A DNA stretch of 64,000 nt from Kitasatospora sp. MAA19 (GTDB lineage: Bacteria > Actinomycetota > Actinomycetes > Streptomycetales > Streptomycetaceae), in contig NZ_JARXYZ010000001.1 of NCBI RefSeq assembly GCF_029894125.1, positions 186,001-250,000 of the forward strand, written 5' to 3'. Within the stretch, counting starts at the first letter, position 1. Each line of letters begins with the position of its first letter. The notes below the pieces were generated by a model. The model had not been told where the DNA came from. It made no database searches and saw only the letters and a program-made list of their open reading frames with translations. The position numbers and the translations under genes were made by a program. Positions 6,852-15,897 of this stretch are shown here, in pieces.

Positions 6852-7757
6852 ATGTCCGGAGAGCTGGGCACTGCGGGGATCCACGCTGGTCAGGCCATTG
6901 GTACGGCGGTCGCCGAGGACCGGATCCCGCTCCAGCGGGTCCCGGCCGCCGCGCCGCCCGGCCCCGCGGCGCCGCCCGAGACGCCGACCGGCTCCGGGTT
7001 GGACACCCGGACGCTGTCCCGCTCGCTGTTCCTGCGGCTGGCCGCCCTGGAGTCCGGCAGCGAGGAGCACACGTACGTCCGCGACACCCTGATCGAGCTC
7101 AACCTGCCGCTGGTCCGGTACGCCTCCGCGCGCTTCCGCAGTCGCAACGAGCCGATGGAGGACATCGTCCAGGTCGGCACCATCGGCCTGATCAAGGCGA
7201 TCGACCGGTTCGACCCCGAGCGCGGGGTGGAGTTCCCCACCTTCGCGATGCCCACCGTGGTGGGCGAGATCAAGCGCTTCTTCCGGGACACCAGCTGGTC
7301 GGTCCGGGTGCCCAGGCGGCTCCAGGAGCTGCGGCTGGCGCTCACCAAGGCCGGTGACGACCTGTCCCAGCGGCTGGACCGCTCCCCCACCGTCGCCGAG
7401 CTGGCCGCCTGCCTGGGGGTCAGCGAGGAGGACGTGGTCGAGGGCCTCGCGGTGGGCAACGCGTACACCGCCAGTTCGCTCGACTCCAGCCCCAGCGAGG
7501 AGGACGGCGACGGGCCGCTGGCCGAGCGGCTGGGCTACGAGGACCTCGCGCTGGAGGGCGTCGAGTACCGGGAGTCGCTGAAGCCACTGCTGGCCAAGCT
7601 GCCGCCGCGCGAGCGCCGGATCATCATGCTGCGCTTCTTCGGCAACCTCACCCAGTCACAGATCGGCGAGGAGATCGGCATCTCCCAGATGCACGTCTCC
7701 CGGCTGCTCACCAGGACGCTGACCCAGCTCCGCGAGGGCCTGATCAGCGAGGGCTGA
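6852..7757 (+). CDS. sigN: SigB/SigF-family RNA polymerase sigma factor (SigN type)
   Basis: The 301-aa paralog of the preceding gene shares nearly the same region 2 ([38 protein letters not shown]) and region 4 ([37 protein letters not shown]). It carries a Pro/Ala-rich N-terminal extension of about 45 residues. ATG 6852 follows GGGGGTGGGTGC; longer frames reach back to 6759 without a ribosome site. In S. coelicolor SigN controls a developmental programme in the subapical stem of aerial hyphae, with nepA as a target. A NepA-like gene is at 36.5 kb in this window. Its last 14 bp overlap the convergent phosphatase gene. Confidence 0.87.
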   Translation: MSGELGTAGIHAGQAIGTAVAEDRIPLQRVPAAAPPGPAAPPETPTGSGLDTRTLSRSLFLRLAALESGSEEHTYVRDTLIELNLPLVRYASARFRSRNEPMEDIVQVGTIGLIKAIDRFDPERGVEFPTFAMPTVVGEIKRFFRDTSWSVRVPRRLQELRLALTKAGDDLSQRLDRSPTVAELAACLGVSEEDVVEGLAVGNAYTASSLDSSPSEEDGDGPLAERLGYEDLALEGVEYRESLKPLLAKLPPRERRIIMLRFFGNLTQSQIGEEIGISQMHVSRLLTRTLTQLREGLISEG

Positions 7758-8742
7758 CCGGGTCGGCCGAGGCCGGACTCCCGCCGCCGTCCAGCAGGTT
7801 GGCCCGCAGGCCGGCCAGGACGGCGGCGTCCAGGCCGAGGCCGTCCCGCCAGAACGCGTCGAAGTCGGACCAGCCGGCCCCGACCTCGTCGAAGGCCGCC
7901 GCCAGGTAGCCGGGGTCGGCCCGGAACACCGGCTGGAGCAGCCGCGGCTCGCGCATCAGGCCGCGGGCCTCCAGGTCGCCCATCACCCGGCGGACGACCG
8001 GGGCCGAACGCTCGTTGGTGAGCAGGTAGTCGGCGAGGACGGTCTCGCGGTCGACACCGAGGGCGGTCAGCACGAGGGCGGCGGCCCAGCCGGTGCGGTC
8101 CTTTCCGGCCGAGCAGTGGAACAGCAGCGGCGGCCCGTCCGGAGCCGCCAGCAGCCGCAGCAGGATGGCGAAGCGCTGTCGGGCCACCGGGTCGGTGACG
8201 AACCAGCGGTAGAGGCCGACCATCATGGCGGCCGCCCGGCCTTCGCCGAGCAGGGCGCGCTGCTTCTGCGGGCTGCGGTCGGCGAGGGCGCTCCGGATTG
8301 TCGCATAGATGTCGAAGTCCTTTGCGAGCAAAGGGAGATGATGCAGGGTGACACCGTCCGGCGCGGCCGCCTCGACGGTCACCGCGGTGCCCGCGGTGAC
8401 CGCGGGGGCGGCCGCGGCGAGGTCGGCGACGGGAAGTCCGGGCAGCCGGTCCGGTCCGGTCTCGCGGACCTCGTCGAGGCTCCGGAGGTCGACCACCCGA
8501 CGCAGGCCGAGCGCGCGCAGCGGCGCGAGATCCTCGGCGATGACATGGTTCAGGCCATCGCTTCGCAGGGCCACACCGCGCCGCAGCACCCGTCCGCCGG
8601 CCGTCCGGTAGCCGCCCAGATCGCGGGCGTTGACCGCACCGCGCAGTCCGAGACTGCGCCCGACCAGCGCCGTTCCGGCCGGCTCCGGTACCGCATTCCG
8701 TCCGCCCCCGATTGCACCGGACTCGGTCCGCTGATCGGCCAC
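7744..8742 (-). CDS. Tyrosine-protein phosphatase (PF13350-like)
   Basis: The 332-aa protein contains the Cys-based phosphatase loop [10 protein letters not shown] with nucleophile Cys210 and Arg216. The N-terminal [23 protein letters not shown] segment is typical of bacterial protein-tyrosine/serine phosphatases of this family. GTG 8742 is preceded by GGAGG at 7 bases, while the frame's first ATG at 8802 has no ribosome site. The gene converges on sigN, with the two stops overlapping by 14 bp, so antisense interference between them is possible. The substrate is unknown. Confidence 0.88.
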   Translation of the reverse strand: MADQRTESGAIGGGRNAVPEPAGTALVGRSLGLRGAVNARDLGGYRTAGGRVLRRGVALRSDGLNHVIAEDLAPLRALGLRRVVDLRSLDEVRETGPDRLPGLPVADLAAAAPAVTAGTAVTVEAAAPDGVTLHHLPLLAKDFDIYATIRSALADRSPQKQRALLGEGRAAAMMVGLYRWFVTDPVARQRFAILLRLLAAPDGPPLLFHCSAGKDRTGWAAALVLTALGVDRETVLADYLLTNERSAPVVRRVMGDLEARGLMREPRLLQPVFRADPGYLAAAFDEVGAGWSDFDAFWRDGLGLDAAVLAGLRANLLDGGGSPASADPVSPR

Positions 8743-9156
8743 GCAAGCGCCTCCATTGCATATTCGGACTGTCACATGGCACAGCGGTGTCAGATATTGC
8801 ATGAACCTGCCCGACGGACCGGCAAGATGTGCAAGAGTGTCATGCGCGACGACGACAGTGTAGGTGTCCGCGCGACCCGCCCAAGCCGCACGGGCGGTAA
8901 CCAGGTGTAGCCCTCAGCTTCCGCTTTTTCATTCTCAATTCATTATTTGCATGGCCGGTCCGGTTCCGGTCACAATCAGCGCCTTCATGACTTCGCCATG
9001 AACGTTGGTAACAGGTTCGCTGCACTCTCGCCCAATTGGTCCCGCGCGGAGCCACCCCTCGACCAGGATGGGCGCCGGGCAGCCTGCTGCCCGCGAACAG
9101 CTACAGGGCAGGCGAGCGCTGAGCAGCGAGGCGCCTACCCCAAGGGGAGGATCACC
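8743..9156. other. Divergent promoter region between phosphatase and exopolysaccharide locus
   Basis: No gene is seen. The phosphatase side holds ATTGCAT repeats at 8755-8761 and 8796-8802 flanking an imperfect inverted repeat CTGTCAC...GTGTCAG, an operator-like arrangement. The other side, about 8920-8950, is conspicuously AT-rich (CTTTTTCATTCTCAATTC) for this genome and is the likeliest promoter zone for the rightward eight-gene locus. AAGGGGAGGATCACC gives a strong ribosome site at 9157. Confidence 0.45.
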
Positions 9157-11508
9157 ATGGGTCGAGCGACCCGAAGAGTTGCCGCGTGCGCGGCGGCAGT
9201 TCTGCTGGCCAGCGGCCTGCAGACCACCCTGGCCCACGGCGCCACGCCGCCCAGGATCGACCTCACCATCCTGGTCATCGACGACGGGGGCCCGTCGGTC
9301 GCGGCGATCACCGCCGAACTCAAGAACCAGGGCACCCCGTACAAGGTCGTCAACCTCAATGACACCAACCGTCCCGTCATCACCTCCGCTTTCCTGAGTG
9401 ACACGGTGAACGGCCAGCCCCGCGGGAAGTACCAGGGCATCGTCCTGCCCAACGAAAACCCCTTCCCCAACAGTGCGGCCGAGATGACGGCGATCGCCGG
9501 CTACGAAGCCGCATTCGGAATCCGGCAGATCGACGCGTACACGTTCGCAAGTCCTGCGGTGGGCCTGAACTACGCTCAGAATCCCGGTTACTACGGCACG
9601 TTGGACGGTTTCCAGGGCGCGACCACGGCGGCCGGCACTTCGGGCCCGTTCGGCTACCTGAAGGGCAGCGTCCCGTTCGAGGACAACGACCCCACCGTCA
9701 GCGAGAGTTACGGATACCTGGCCACGCCGCTGGCCAACCTGCCGGCCGGCGCCTCGTTCGTTCCGCTGGTCGACGCCGCGATCCCGAGCACCACCTCGCG
9801 CGGTTCGCTGGTCGGTGAGTACACCCACGACGGCCGCAAGGAGCTGGTCGTCACCTTCGTCTACAACCAGTACCAGCAGCAGTACCGCCTGCTGGCCCGC
9901 GGCATGGTCGACTGGATCACCCAGGGCGTCCACCTCGGCTACGACCGCAACTACTTCGCGGCCCACGTGGACGACGTCTTCCTGGCCGACGACCGCTGGG
10001 ACACCGTGCTCAAGTGCACCCCCGGCGACGTCACCTGCCCGCCCGGCACCCCGGACACGGCCAACCCGATCCGGATGACGCCGGACGACGCCCAGCACCT
10101 CAAGCAGTGGCAGACGGCCAACAACTTCACCCTGGACATGGTGTTCAACGGTGGCGGCAGCGAGGACTGGAAGGCCGACCACCAGACCACGGTGGACCCC
10201 ACGGCCAACCAGATGATCACCGACCAGAACAGCTACCGCTGGGTCAACCACACCTACAGCCACCCGTACCTGGGCTGCGTCCAGGACGTCACCGTGGTGC
10301 CGTGGCGCTGCACCAAGGACGCCTCGGGCAACACCGTCTGGACCGACCAGGCCACCATCTCGGGCCAGATCAAGGACAACTTCGACTGGGCCGCCAAGAA
10401 CGGCCTGAAGGTCGACCCGCAGGCCCTGGTCACCGGTGAGCACTCCGGTCTGCTGACCGCTCCGCAGGAGAACAGCGACAACCCGAACCTGGCGCCGGCA
10501 CTGGCCGCCAACGGCATCAAGTTCACCGGCAGCGACGCCTCCCGCGAGTCCGGCCAGCGGGCCGTCGGCTCGTCCACGCTGACCGTGCCGCGCTACCCGA
10601 TGAACGTCTTCTACAACGCCGGCACGGCGAAGGAGGAGGCCGACGAGTACAACTGGATCTACACCAGCAAGGCCAACGGCGGCAGCGGGATCTGCGAGAA
10701 CAACCCGAACTCCACCTGCCTGCCCCAGCCGCTGGACGTCAACACCGGCTACCAGTCGTACATCGTGCCGCTGGAGGCCCGGATCGACCTCGGGCACGTG
10801 CTGAGCAACGACCCGCGGCCGCACTTCATCCACCAGTCGAACCTGTCCGAGGACCGGATCCTGTACCCGGTGCTGGAGAAGATCCTCGGCACCTACCGGT
10901 CGCTGCACGCCGACAACACCCCGATCGTGAACCTCGGCGAGCGGGAGATCGGCCAGGAGTTCCAGCGCCGCGGGGCCTGGAACGCGGCCGTCGCGGCCGG
11001 TCAGGTCACCGCCTACCGGGTCGGCAACACCGTCACGGTCAACGCTCCGGCCGGTGTTCAGGTCCAGGCCACCATGCCGACCGGAACTTCTCAGAAGCTG
11101 GTCATCGGATCGACCGCCTTCGGTTCGTCCTACGCCGGTACGCTCTCCGGTTGGGTGTCTCCGGGCACCCTGCAGAGCAGCGTCGCCCTGCAGCTCCCGT
11201 CGAGCGCCGCCCCGGCCGCCCCGGCCGCCGTCGCGCCCGGCGCCGCGGCCAAGTCCGTCCCGGCTCCGGCCCCGGCGGACAAGAAGGTCGTCCCGCAGGG
11301 TGTCGCCACTCCCGTCCCGGTGGGCCCGGGCGACACCGGCCGCACCAGTGCACCGTCCCTGGTCCCCGGTAGCGGAACCCCGGTGCCCGGCAAGGACGTC
11401 GCCACCAACGGCAACGGCGCGGCCGCCGCGGCCACCAAGAGCGGTAAGGCCACCGGGGGGGCGGCCTCGCTCGGCACCAGTACCACCGGACGCTCCGGCA
11501 ACCGGTAA
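9157..11508 (+). CDS. Secreted CE18/Agd3-like exopolysaccharide deacetylase (predicted)
   Basis: The 783-aa protein has a Sec signal peptide (basic start, AAAVLLASGLQTTLAHGA). An N-terminal sugar-binding-like region up to about residue 250 precedes a deacetylase-like core. HVDDVF (His270, Asp272, Asp273) resembles the catalytic/metal Asp motif and HTYSH (His365, His369) the metal-binding His motif of deacetylases. An Ala/Pro/Gly-rich tail of about 110 residues ends the chain. Overall order and motifs recall Agd3, the fungal galactosaminogalactan deacetylase with CBM87 and CE18 domains. The match is from memory of the family, not from a search. It would remove acetyl groups from exported N-acetylhexosamine polymer and heads the operon. 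Confidence 0.65.
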   Translation: MGRATRRVAACAAAVLLASGLQTTLAHGATPPRIDLTILVIDDGGPSVAAITAELKNQGTPYKVVNLNDTNRPVITSAFLSDTVNGQPRGKYQGIVLPNENPFPNSAAEMTAIAGYEAAFGIRQIDAYTFASPAVGLNYAQNPGYYGTLDGFQGATTAAGTSGPFGYLKGSVPFEDNDPTVSESYGYLATPLANLPAGASFVPLVDAAIPSTTSRGSLVGEYTHDGRKELVVTFVYNQYQQQYRLLARGMVDWITQGVHLGYDRNYFAAHVDDVFLADDRWDTVLKCTPGDVTCPPGTPDTANPIRMTPDDAQHLKQWQTANNFTLDMVFNGGGSEDWKADHQTTVDPTANQMITDQNSYRWVNHTYSHPYLGCVQDVTVVPWRCTKDASGNTVWTDQATISGQIKDNFDWAAKNGLKVDPQALVTGEHSGLLTAPQENSDNPNLAPALAANGIKFTGSDASRESGQRAVGSSTLTVPRYPMNVFYNAGTAKEEADEYNWIYTSKANGGSGICENNPNSTCLPQPLDVNTGYQSYIVPLEARIDLGHVLSNDPRPHFIHQSNLSEDRILYPVLEKILGTYRSLHADNTPIVNLGEREIGQEFQRRGAWNAAVAAGQVTAYRVGNTVTVNAPAGVQVQATMPTGTSQKLVIGSTAFGSSYAGTLSGWVSPGTLQSSVALQLPSSAAPAAPAAVAPGAAAKSVPAPAPADKKVVPQGVATPVPVGPGDTGRTSAPSLVPGSGTPVPGKDVATNGNGAAAAATKSGKATGGAASLGTSTTGRSGNR

Positions 11509-11623
11509 CCCGCAGCACCCGACGGCGGGGCCGGGCCGGTCGCCCGGCCCTGTCTCGGGTACCGTTCCGGCCACCCAGGCCGGACACCGACGCAAGGAAA
11601 AGGAACAGGAGGGGGGACAGGAG

Positions 11624-13138
11624 ATGCGCGTCACCCTGCTCACCGAGGGGACGTATCCGCACCAGCACGGCGGCGTGAGTGTCTGGTGCGACCAGCTCGT
11701 TCAGGGCATGCCGGACGTCGACTTCGACGTCATCGCCGTCACCGGTACCGGCCACGAACCACTGGCCTGGGAGCTGCCCGCCAACGTGCGGTCGGTCACG
11801 ACCGCACCGCTGTGGGGCCCCGCCTCCGAGGCCGGGCCGCCCCGCGGCAAGGAGATGCGGCGCTTCCTCAACGCGTACGAGCGCTTCCTGCACTCCGTCC
11901 TCGATCCGGTCTACACCACTCACTTCGGCACCGAGCTGTACGGCTTCGCCGACCTCGCCCGGCGCGGGCTGCTCAGCCCGGCGCTGCGCAGCGAGCGGGC
12001 CCTGCGCACCCTCCAGCACGTCTGGACCCGCGACTACCTGCCCACGGCCGTCTCCCGGCCGACCATGCACGACGCCCTGAACGCCACCGACCTGCTGGAG
12101 CACGCCCTGCGGCCGCTCTCGGTCGAACCGCCCAAGGACGGCGTCGCGCACGCCGCCAGCGGCGGCCTGGCCACCCTGCCGGGGCTGATCGCCGCACAGC
12201 AGTACGGCGTACCGTTTCTGCTGACCGAACACGGCATCTACCTGCGCGAGCGCTACCTCGGCTACCGCACCGGCCCGTACCGCTGGCCGGTCAAGGCGCT
12301 GCTGCTCGGCTTCTACCGGATGCTCGCCGAGGAGAGCTACCGGCAGGCCGCGCTGGTCACCCCCGGCAACCGGTACAACCGGCGCTGGGAGGAGCGCGGC
12401 GGCACGCCGTCCGCGCACATCCGCACCGTCTACAACGGCGTGGACCCGGCGGCCTTCCCGCCCGCCGGGCCCGAGCCCGAGACGCCGACCCTCAGCTGGG
12501 CCGGCCGGGTCGACCCGATCAAGGACCTGGAGACGCTGATCCGGGCCTTCGCCATCGTCCACCGTGAGATCCCCGAGGCGCGGCTGCGGCTCTTCGGTGG
12601 AACTCCCAAGGGCGGCGAGGCCTACCGGGACGGCTGCATAGCCCTGGCCGCCGAGCTCGGCATCGCCGAATCGGTGGCCTTCGAGGGCCGCGTCGCCGAC
12701 ATCACCGACGCGTACGCGGCGGGCAACGTGGTCATGCTCTCCAGCATCAGCGAGGGCTTCCCGTTCACCCTGATCGAGGCGATGTCCTGCGGCCGCTCGA
12801 CCGTCTCGACTGACGTCGGCGGCGTCCGCGAGGCCGTCGGCGACACCGGGCTCGTCGTCCCGCCCCGCGAACCCGAGCCGATGGCGGCCGCCGCGATCGA
12901 GCTGCTGCGCGACGCCGAGCGGCGCGCCCGGCTCGGTGAGCAGGCCCGGCTGCGGGTCATCGAGCAGTTCACGCTCCGCCAGAACATCGACGGCTTCCGG
13001 GGCATCTACACCGAACTCCTCGGCACCGCCCGCTGGATGCCGGACGGCGTGATGGCCGTCACCGACCAGTCCCCCGCCCCGGACTGGGACCAGCAGCTCG
13101 CCGCCGCCAGCCCGCAGCCGAGCGAGGTGGGAGCGTGA
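11624..13138 (+). CDS. PelF-like GT4 glycosyltransferase
   Basis: The 504-aa retaining GT4 enzyme begins MRVTLLTEGTYPHQHGGVSVWCDQLV, the hallmark of the PelF/DUF3492 group. A GT-B C-terminal domain follows, with LSWAGRVDPIKDLETLIRAF and the E-x7-E motif SEGFPFTLIE (Glu377, Glu385). PelF polymerises UDP-activated GalNAc-type sugars in the Pel system at the inner membrane with PelG. ATG 11624 follows AGGAGGGGGGACAGGAG. Its stop overlaps the GTG of the next membrane-protein gene (GTGA), so the two are translationally coupled, as expected for an enzyme and its membrane channel. Confidence 0.88.
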   Translation: MRVTLLTEGTYPHQHGGVSVWCDQLVQGMPDVDFDVIAVTGTGHEPLAWELPANVRSVTTAPLWGPASEAGPPRGKEMRRFLNAYERFLHSVLDPVYTTHFGTELYGFADLARRGLLSPALRSERALRTLQHVWTRDYLPTAVSRPTMHDALNATDLLEHALRPLSVEPPKDGVAHAASGGLATLPGLIAAQQYGVPFLLTEHGIYLRERYLGYRTGPYRWPVKALLLGFYRMLAEESYRQAALVTPGNRYNRRWEERGGTPSAHIRTVYNGVDPAAFPPAGPEPETPTLSWAGRVDPIKDLETLIRAFAIVHREIPEARLRLFGGTPKGGEAYRDGCIALAAELGIAESVAFEGRVADITDAYAAGNVVMLSSISEGFPFTLIEAMSCGRSTVSTDVGGVREAVGDTGLVVPPREPEPMAAAAIELLRDAERRARLGEQARLRVIEQFTLRQNIDGFRGIYTELLGTARWMPDGVMAVTDQSPAPDWDQQLAAASPQPSEVGA

Positions 13139-14658
13139 GCGGGCCCCTGCGCCTCGTGCCGGACGAGGGCGGCTCCGAGCGGACGATGCAGCTGCGCACC
13201 CTGCCGCTCAAGCGCCGCCGCCCCGCCGGGCCGGCCCAGCCCGAGCCCGAGCCCGAGGAGCAGCTCGACCTCTCCGCGGACCCGCTGGACGAGCTCGCCG
13301 AGCGGCTGCACGACATCTGCGCCGACGCCGTCCACCCGTACGAGATCGCCGCGTTCCTGGAGTCCGACGGCCTCTCCGACGAGCAGGCCGCCCTGCTCTA
13401 CGGCCGGCCCGACTCGTTCACCCTCGCCGAGGAGCTGTTCGAGAAGGTCGAGCGCCGCTACCCCGGCCCGAGCTCCGAGTTCGCCAACCCGTGGCGGGCC
13501 GACCCCTGGCGCTGCGTGGTGCGCGGCCTGGTGTTCGCCCTGCCCGGGCTCGGCTACCTGCTCGGCGCCAACCTGTTCGCGGCCACCCGGATGCGCTTCG
13601 GCCTGCCCTCCGGCATGCTCGCGCTGTCCGTCGCGACGCTGGTCAGCTGGGGCTTCAACCAGGCGCTGGCGCACCGCTCGTATCGCTGGCTCGGCCGGCT
13701 GCGGCGCCGGGAGGCCGCGATCTGCCTGGCCGTCGGGGCGCCGCTCGGCGCGCTGGTCGCGTCCGCGGCCGCCTACGTGGTCGGCGGGCCGCTGGGCGCG
13801 CTCTGGTTCGCCGCCGGGCAGTCCCTCTACCTGGGCGCGGCCACCGTCCTGCTGGTGCTCGGGCGGGAGAAGTTCCTGCTGCTGGCCCTGGCCCCGGCCT
13901 CGGTGGGTGCGGGCGTGGTGCTGGCCACGGACGTCCCCCCGGTCGTACGGACGGTCGTGCTGCTCGTCTCGCTGGTGCTGGCGGTCGGCCTGGCCGCGCG
14001 GGAGCTGCTGTTCTGCGTCCGCGGCGGCGAGAAGGAGTCCGTCGCGATGAGGCTGCCGATCCGCCAGGAGATCCCGCACCTGCTGTTCGGCCTGGCCTGC
14101 GGCGCCCTCACGCTGATCGCCGGCCTCGGCGAGACCATCCACCAGGCGGTGCAGACCGGCGCCGCGCACGACGCGAAGGCCACCCCGACCGGGCCGGCCA
14201 TGATCGCGCTGACGCTCAGTCTCGGCCTCGCCGAGTGGCTGCTCTTCCGCTACCGGGCGATGGCCGTGGCCGCGCTGCGCACCAGTCACACCAGCGGCCA
14301 GTTCACCCGCCGCACCGGCGGGATCCTGCTCGGCTGCCTGTTCATCTACCTCACCACCGTGGCCGCGCTGGACGCCGCCGCGACCGTGCTGTGGCCCGGC
14401 GCCCCCGCGCTCGGCGTGCCGCAGCTCGGCGCGATGCTGCTCCTCGGCGGCTCGCTCTGGCTGGCGCTGCTGCTGAACGCCTTCGGGTTCAGCTGGAGCA
14501 CCGCCCTCATCTGTCTGGCCGCCGCGGGTGCCGAGAGCACCGGGCTGCTGACCGGTGTGGATCCGATCGTCCTGCAGCTGACCGGCTGCGGGGCGGCCGC
14601 GCTTCTCCTCACCGCCATCGCCGGGCCCGTGCTCGGCCGCACCACCCAGCACCGCTGA
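13135..14658 (+). CDS. Polytopic membrane protein, probable polysaccharide export/synthase partner
   Basis: The 507-aa protein has a hydrophilic N-terminus of about 125 residues (SADPLDELAERLHDICADAVHPYEIAAFL) followed by roughly ten to twelve hydrophobic spans (for example LVFALPGLGYLLGANLFAA, AAICLAVGAPLGALVASAAA, LLTAIAGPVLG). It has no recognisable catalytic motif. Position directly after, and overlapping, the PelF-like gene suggests the role of PelG or of the membrane part of fungal Gtb3, which joins a GT4 domain to many spans. The PelG similarity is positional; I do not see clear sequence signatures. Confidence 0.7.
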   Translation: MSGPLRLVPDEGGSERTMQLRTLPLKRRRPAGPAQPEPEPEEQLDLSADPLDELAERLHDICADAVHPYEIAAFLESDGLSDEQAALLYGRPDSFTLAEELFEKVERRYPGPSSEFANPWRADPWRCVVRGLVFALPGLGYLLGANLFAATRMRFGLPSGMLALSVATLVSWGFNQALAHRSYRWLGRLRRREAAICLAVGAPLGALVASAAAYVVGGPLGALWFAAGQSLYLGAATVLLVLGREKFLLLALAPASVGAGVVLATDVPPVVRTVVLLVSLVLAVGLAARELLFCVRGGEKESVAMRLPIRQEIPHLLFGLACGALTLIAGLGETIHQAVQTGAAHDAKATPTGPAMIALTLSLGLAEWLLFRYRAMAVAALRTSHTSGQFTRRTGGILLGCLFIYLTTVAALDAAATVLWPGAPALGVPQLGAMLLLGGSLWLALLLNAFGFSWSTALICLAAAGAESTGLLTGVDPIVLQLTGCGAAALLLTAIAGPVLGRTTQHR

Positions 14659-14706
14659 ACACCGAAATCACGCACGCCCACATCGCGTGCACCGCAGGAC
14701 CCGCTC

Positions 14707-14748
14707 CACCTGAACAGCACTTCACCTGAACAACGCTCCACCTGAACA
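14707..14748 (+). promoter_or_regulatory. Three CACCTGAACA direct repeats, 16-bp period
   Basis: CACCTGAACA occurs exactly at 14707, 14723 and 14739, each unit 16 bp apart, in the only sizeable gap (173 bp) inside the exopolysaccharide locus. Such iteration just upstream of a gene is typical of cooperative regulator binding. No regulator gene is in the locus. Confidence 0.55.
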
Positions 14749-14831
14749 TGCTTCACGGCACAGCTGAACCACCACCGGCCGGTCACCACCGAGAGTCCGG
14801 CTGTTCCCAAAATCGAGAGAGCGAATCACGC

Positions 14832-15824
14832 ATGAGCAGCGTCGCGGTCACCGGAGCCGAGGGCTTCATCGGCTCCCACCTCGTCGAAACCCTGGTCGCC
14901 GACGGGCACCACGTCCGGGCGATGGTCCAGTACAACTCCTTCTCCTCCTTCGGCTGGCTGGAGACCCTGTCCAAGGAGGTGCTGGAGTCGGTCGAGATCG
15001 TCCTCGGCGACGTCCGGGACCCGGGCTCGGTCAACGGCCTGGTCAAGGGCACCGAGGCGGTCTACCACCTGGCCGCCCTGATCGCCATCCCGTACTCGTA
15101 CCGGGCCCCGCACTCCTACGTCGACACCAACGTCACCGGCACCCTGAACGTGCTGGAGGCGGTCCGCCACCAGGAGATCCCGCGCCTGGTGCACACCTCC
15201 ACCAGCGAGACGTACGGCACCGCGCAGACCGTGCCGATCACCGAGGACCACCCGATCAACACCCAGTCCCCGTACGCCGCCTCCAAGGCCGGCGGGGACC
15301 GGCTGGCCGACAGCTACCACGCCAGCTTCGAGACCCCGGTCGTCACCCTGCGCCCGTTCAACACCTTCGGCCCGCGTCAGTCGATGCGCGCCGTCATCCC
15401 GACCGTGATCGCCCAGCTCGCGGCCGGCGAGACCGAGATCACCCTCGGCGACCTGCGCCCGACCCGCGACTTCATGTTCGTCAAGGACACCGCCCACGCC
15501 TTCCGCACGGTCGGCACCGCACCCGCCGAGACCGTGGTCGGCCGGACCTTCAACGCCGGCACCGGCGGCGAGATCTCGGTCGGCGACCTGGTCACCCTGG
15601 TCGGCAAGCTGATGGACGTGGACGTCGTGGTGAAGGAGGACGAGCAGCGCATCCGTCCGACCAACTCCGAGGTCATGCGCCTGGTCGCGGACGCCACCCG
15701 GCTGCGCGAGGCCACCGGCTGGGCCCCGCAGTTCACCCTGGAGCAGGGTCTGGAGCAGACCATCGAGTTCTTCCGCGACCCGGCCAACCTGGCCCGCTAC
15801 AAGACGGACATCTACAACGTCTGA
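14832..15824 (+). CDS. NAD-dependent sugar-nucleotide 4,6-dehydratase (LegB-like SDR)
   Basis: The 330-aa extended SDR has a Rossmann GxxGxxG (VTGAEGFIGSHLVE), catalytic TSTSETYG, and YAASK with the active-site Tyr and Lys. RPFNTFGPRQSMRAVIPT, LGDLRPTRDFMFVKDT and the terminal EFFRDPANLARYKTDIYNV also match the LegB-type branch of NDP-sugar 4,6-dehydratases. It would form a 4-keto-6-deoxy sugar nucleotide, or less likely epimerise C4. ATG 14832 has only a modest ribosome site (GAGAGAG). It lies in the EPS locus, so it supplies precursor or a side-sugar; the exact substrate cannot be read from sequence. Confidence 0.82.
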   Translation: MSSVAVTGAEGFIGSHLVETLVADGHHVRAMVQYNSFSSFGWLETLSKEVLESVEIVLGDVRDPGSVNGLVKGTEAVYHLAALIAIPYSYRAPHSYVDTNVTGTLNVLEAVRHQEIPRLVHTSTSETYGTAQTVPITEDHPINTQSPYAASKAGGDRLADSYHASFETPVVTLRPFNTFGPRQSMRAVIPTVIAQLAAGETEITLGDLRPTRDFMFVKDTAHAFRTVGTAPAETVVGRTFNAGTGGEISVGDLVTLVGKLMDVDVVVKEDEQRIRPTNSEVMRLVADATRLREATGWAPQFTLEQGLEQTIEFFRDPANLARYKTDIYNV

Positions 15825-15897
15825 CCGCCGTACCGATCATGCCCGTCCTGGTAACCAAGGTTCGTGTCCTGCACATCCTTTCCGTGGGGGAAACACC

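Noticed and set aside
8935..11643. A 902-codon open frame on the strand opposite the deacetylase-like gene
   Set aside because: It is a GC-bias shadow: the product is a string of Arg, Gly, Val and Asp-rich text with no domain, no ribosome site and no start context, while the other strand has a signal peptide and motifs.
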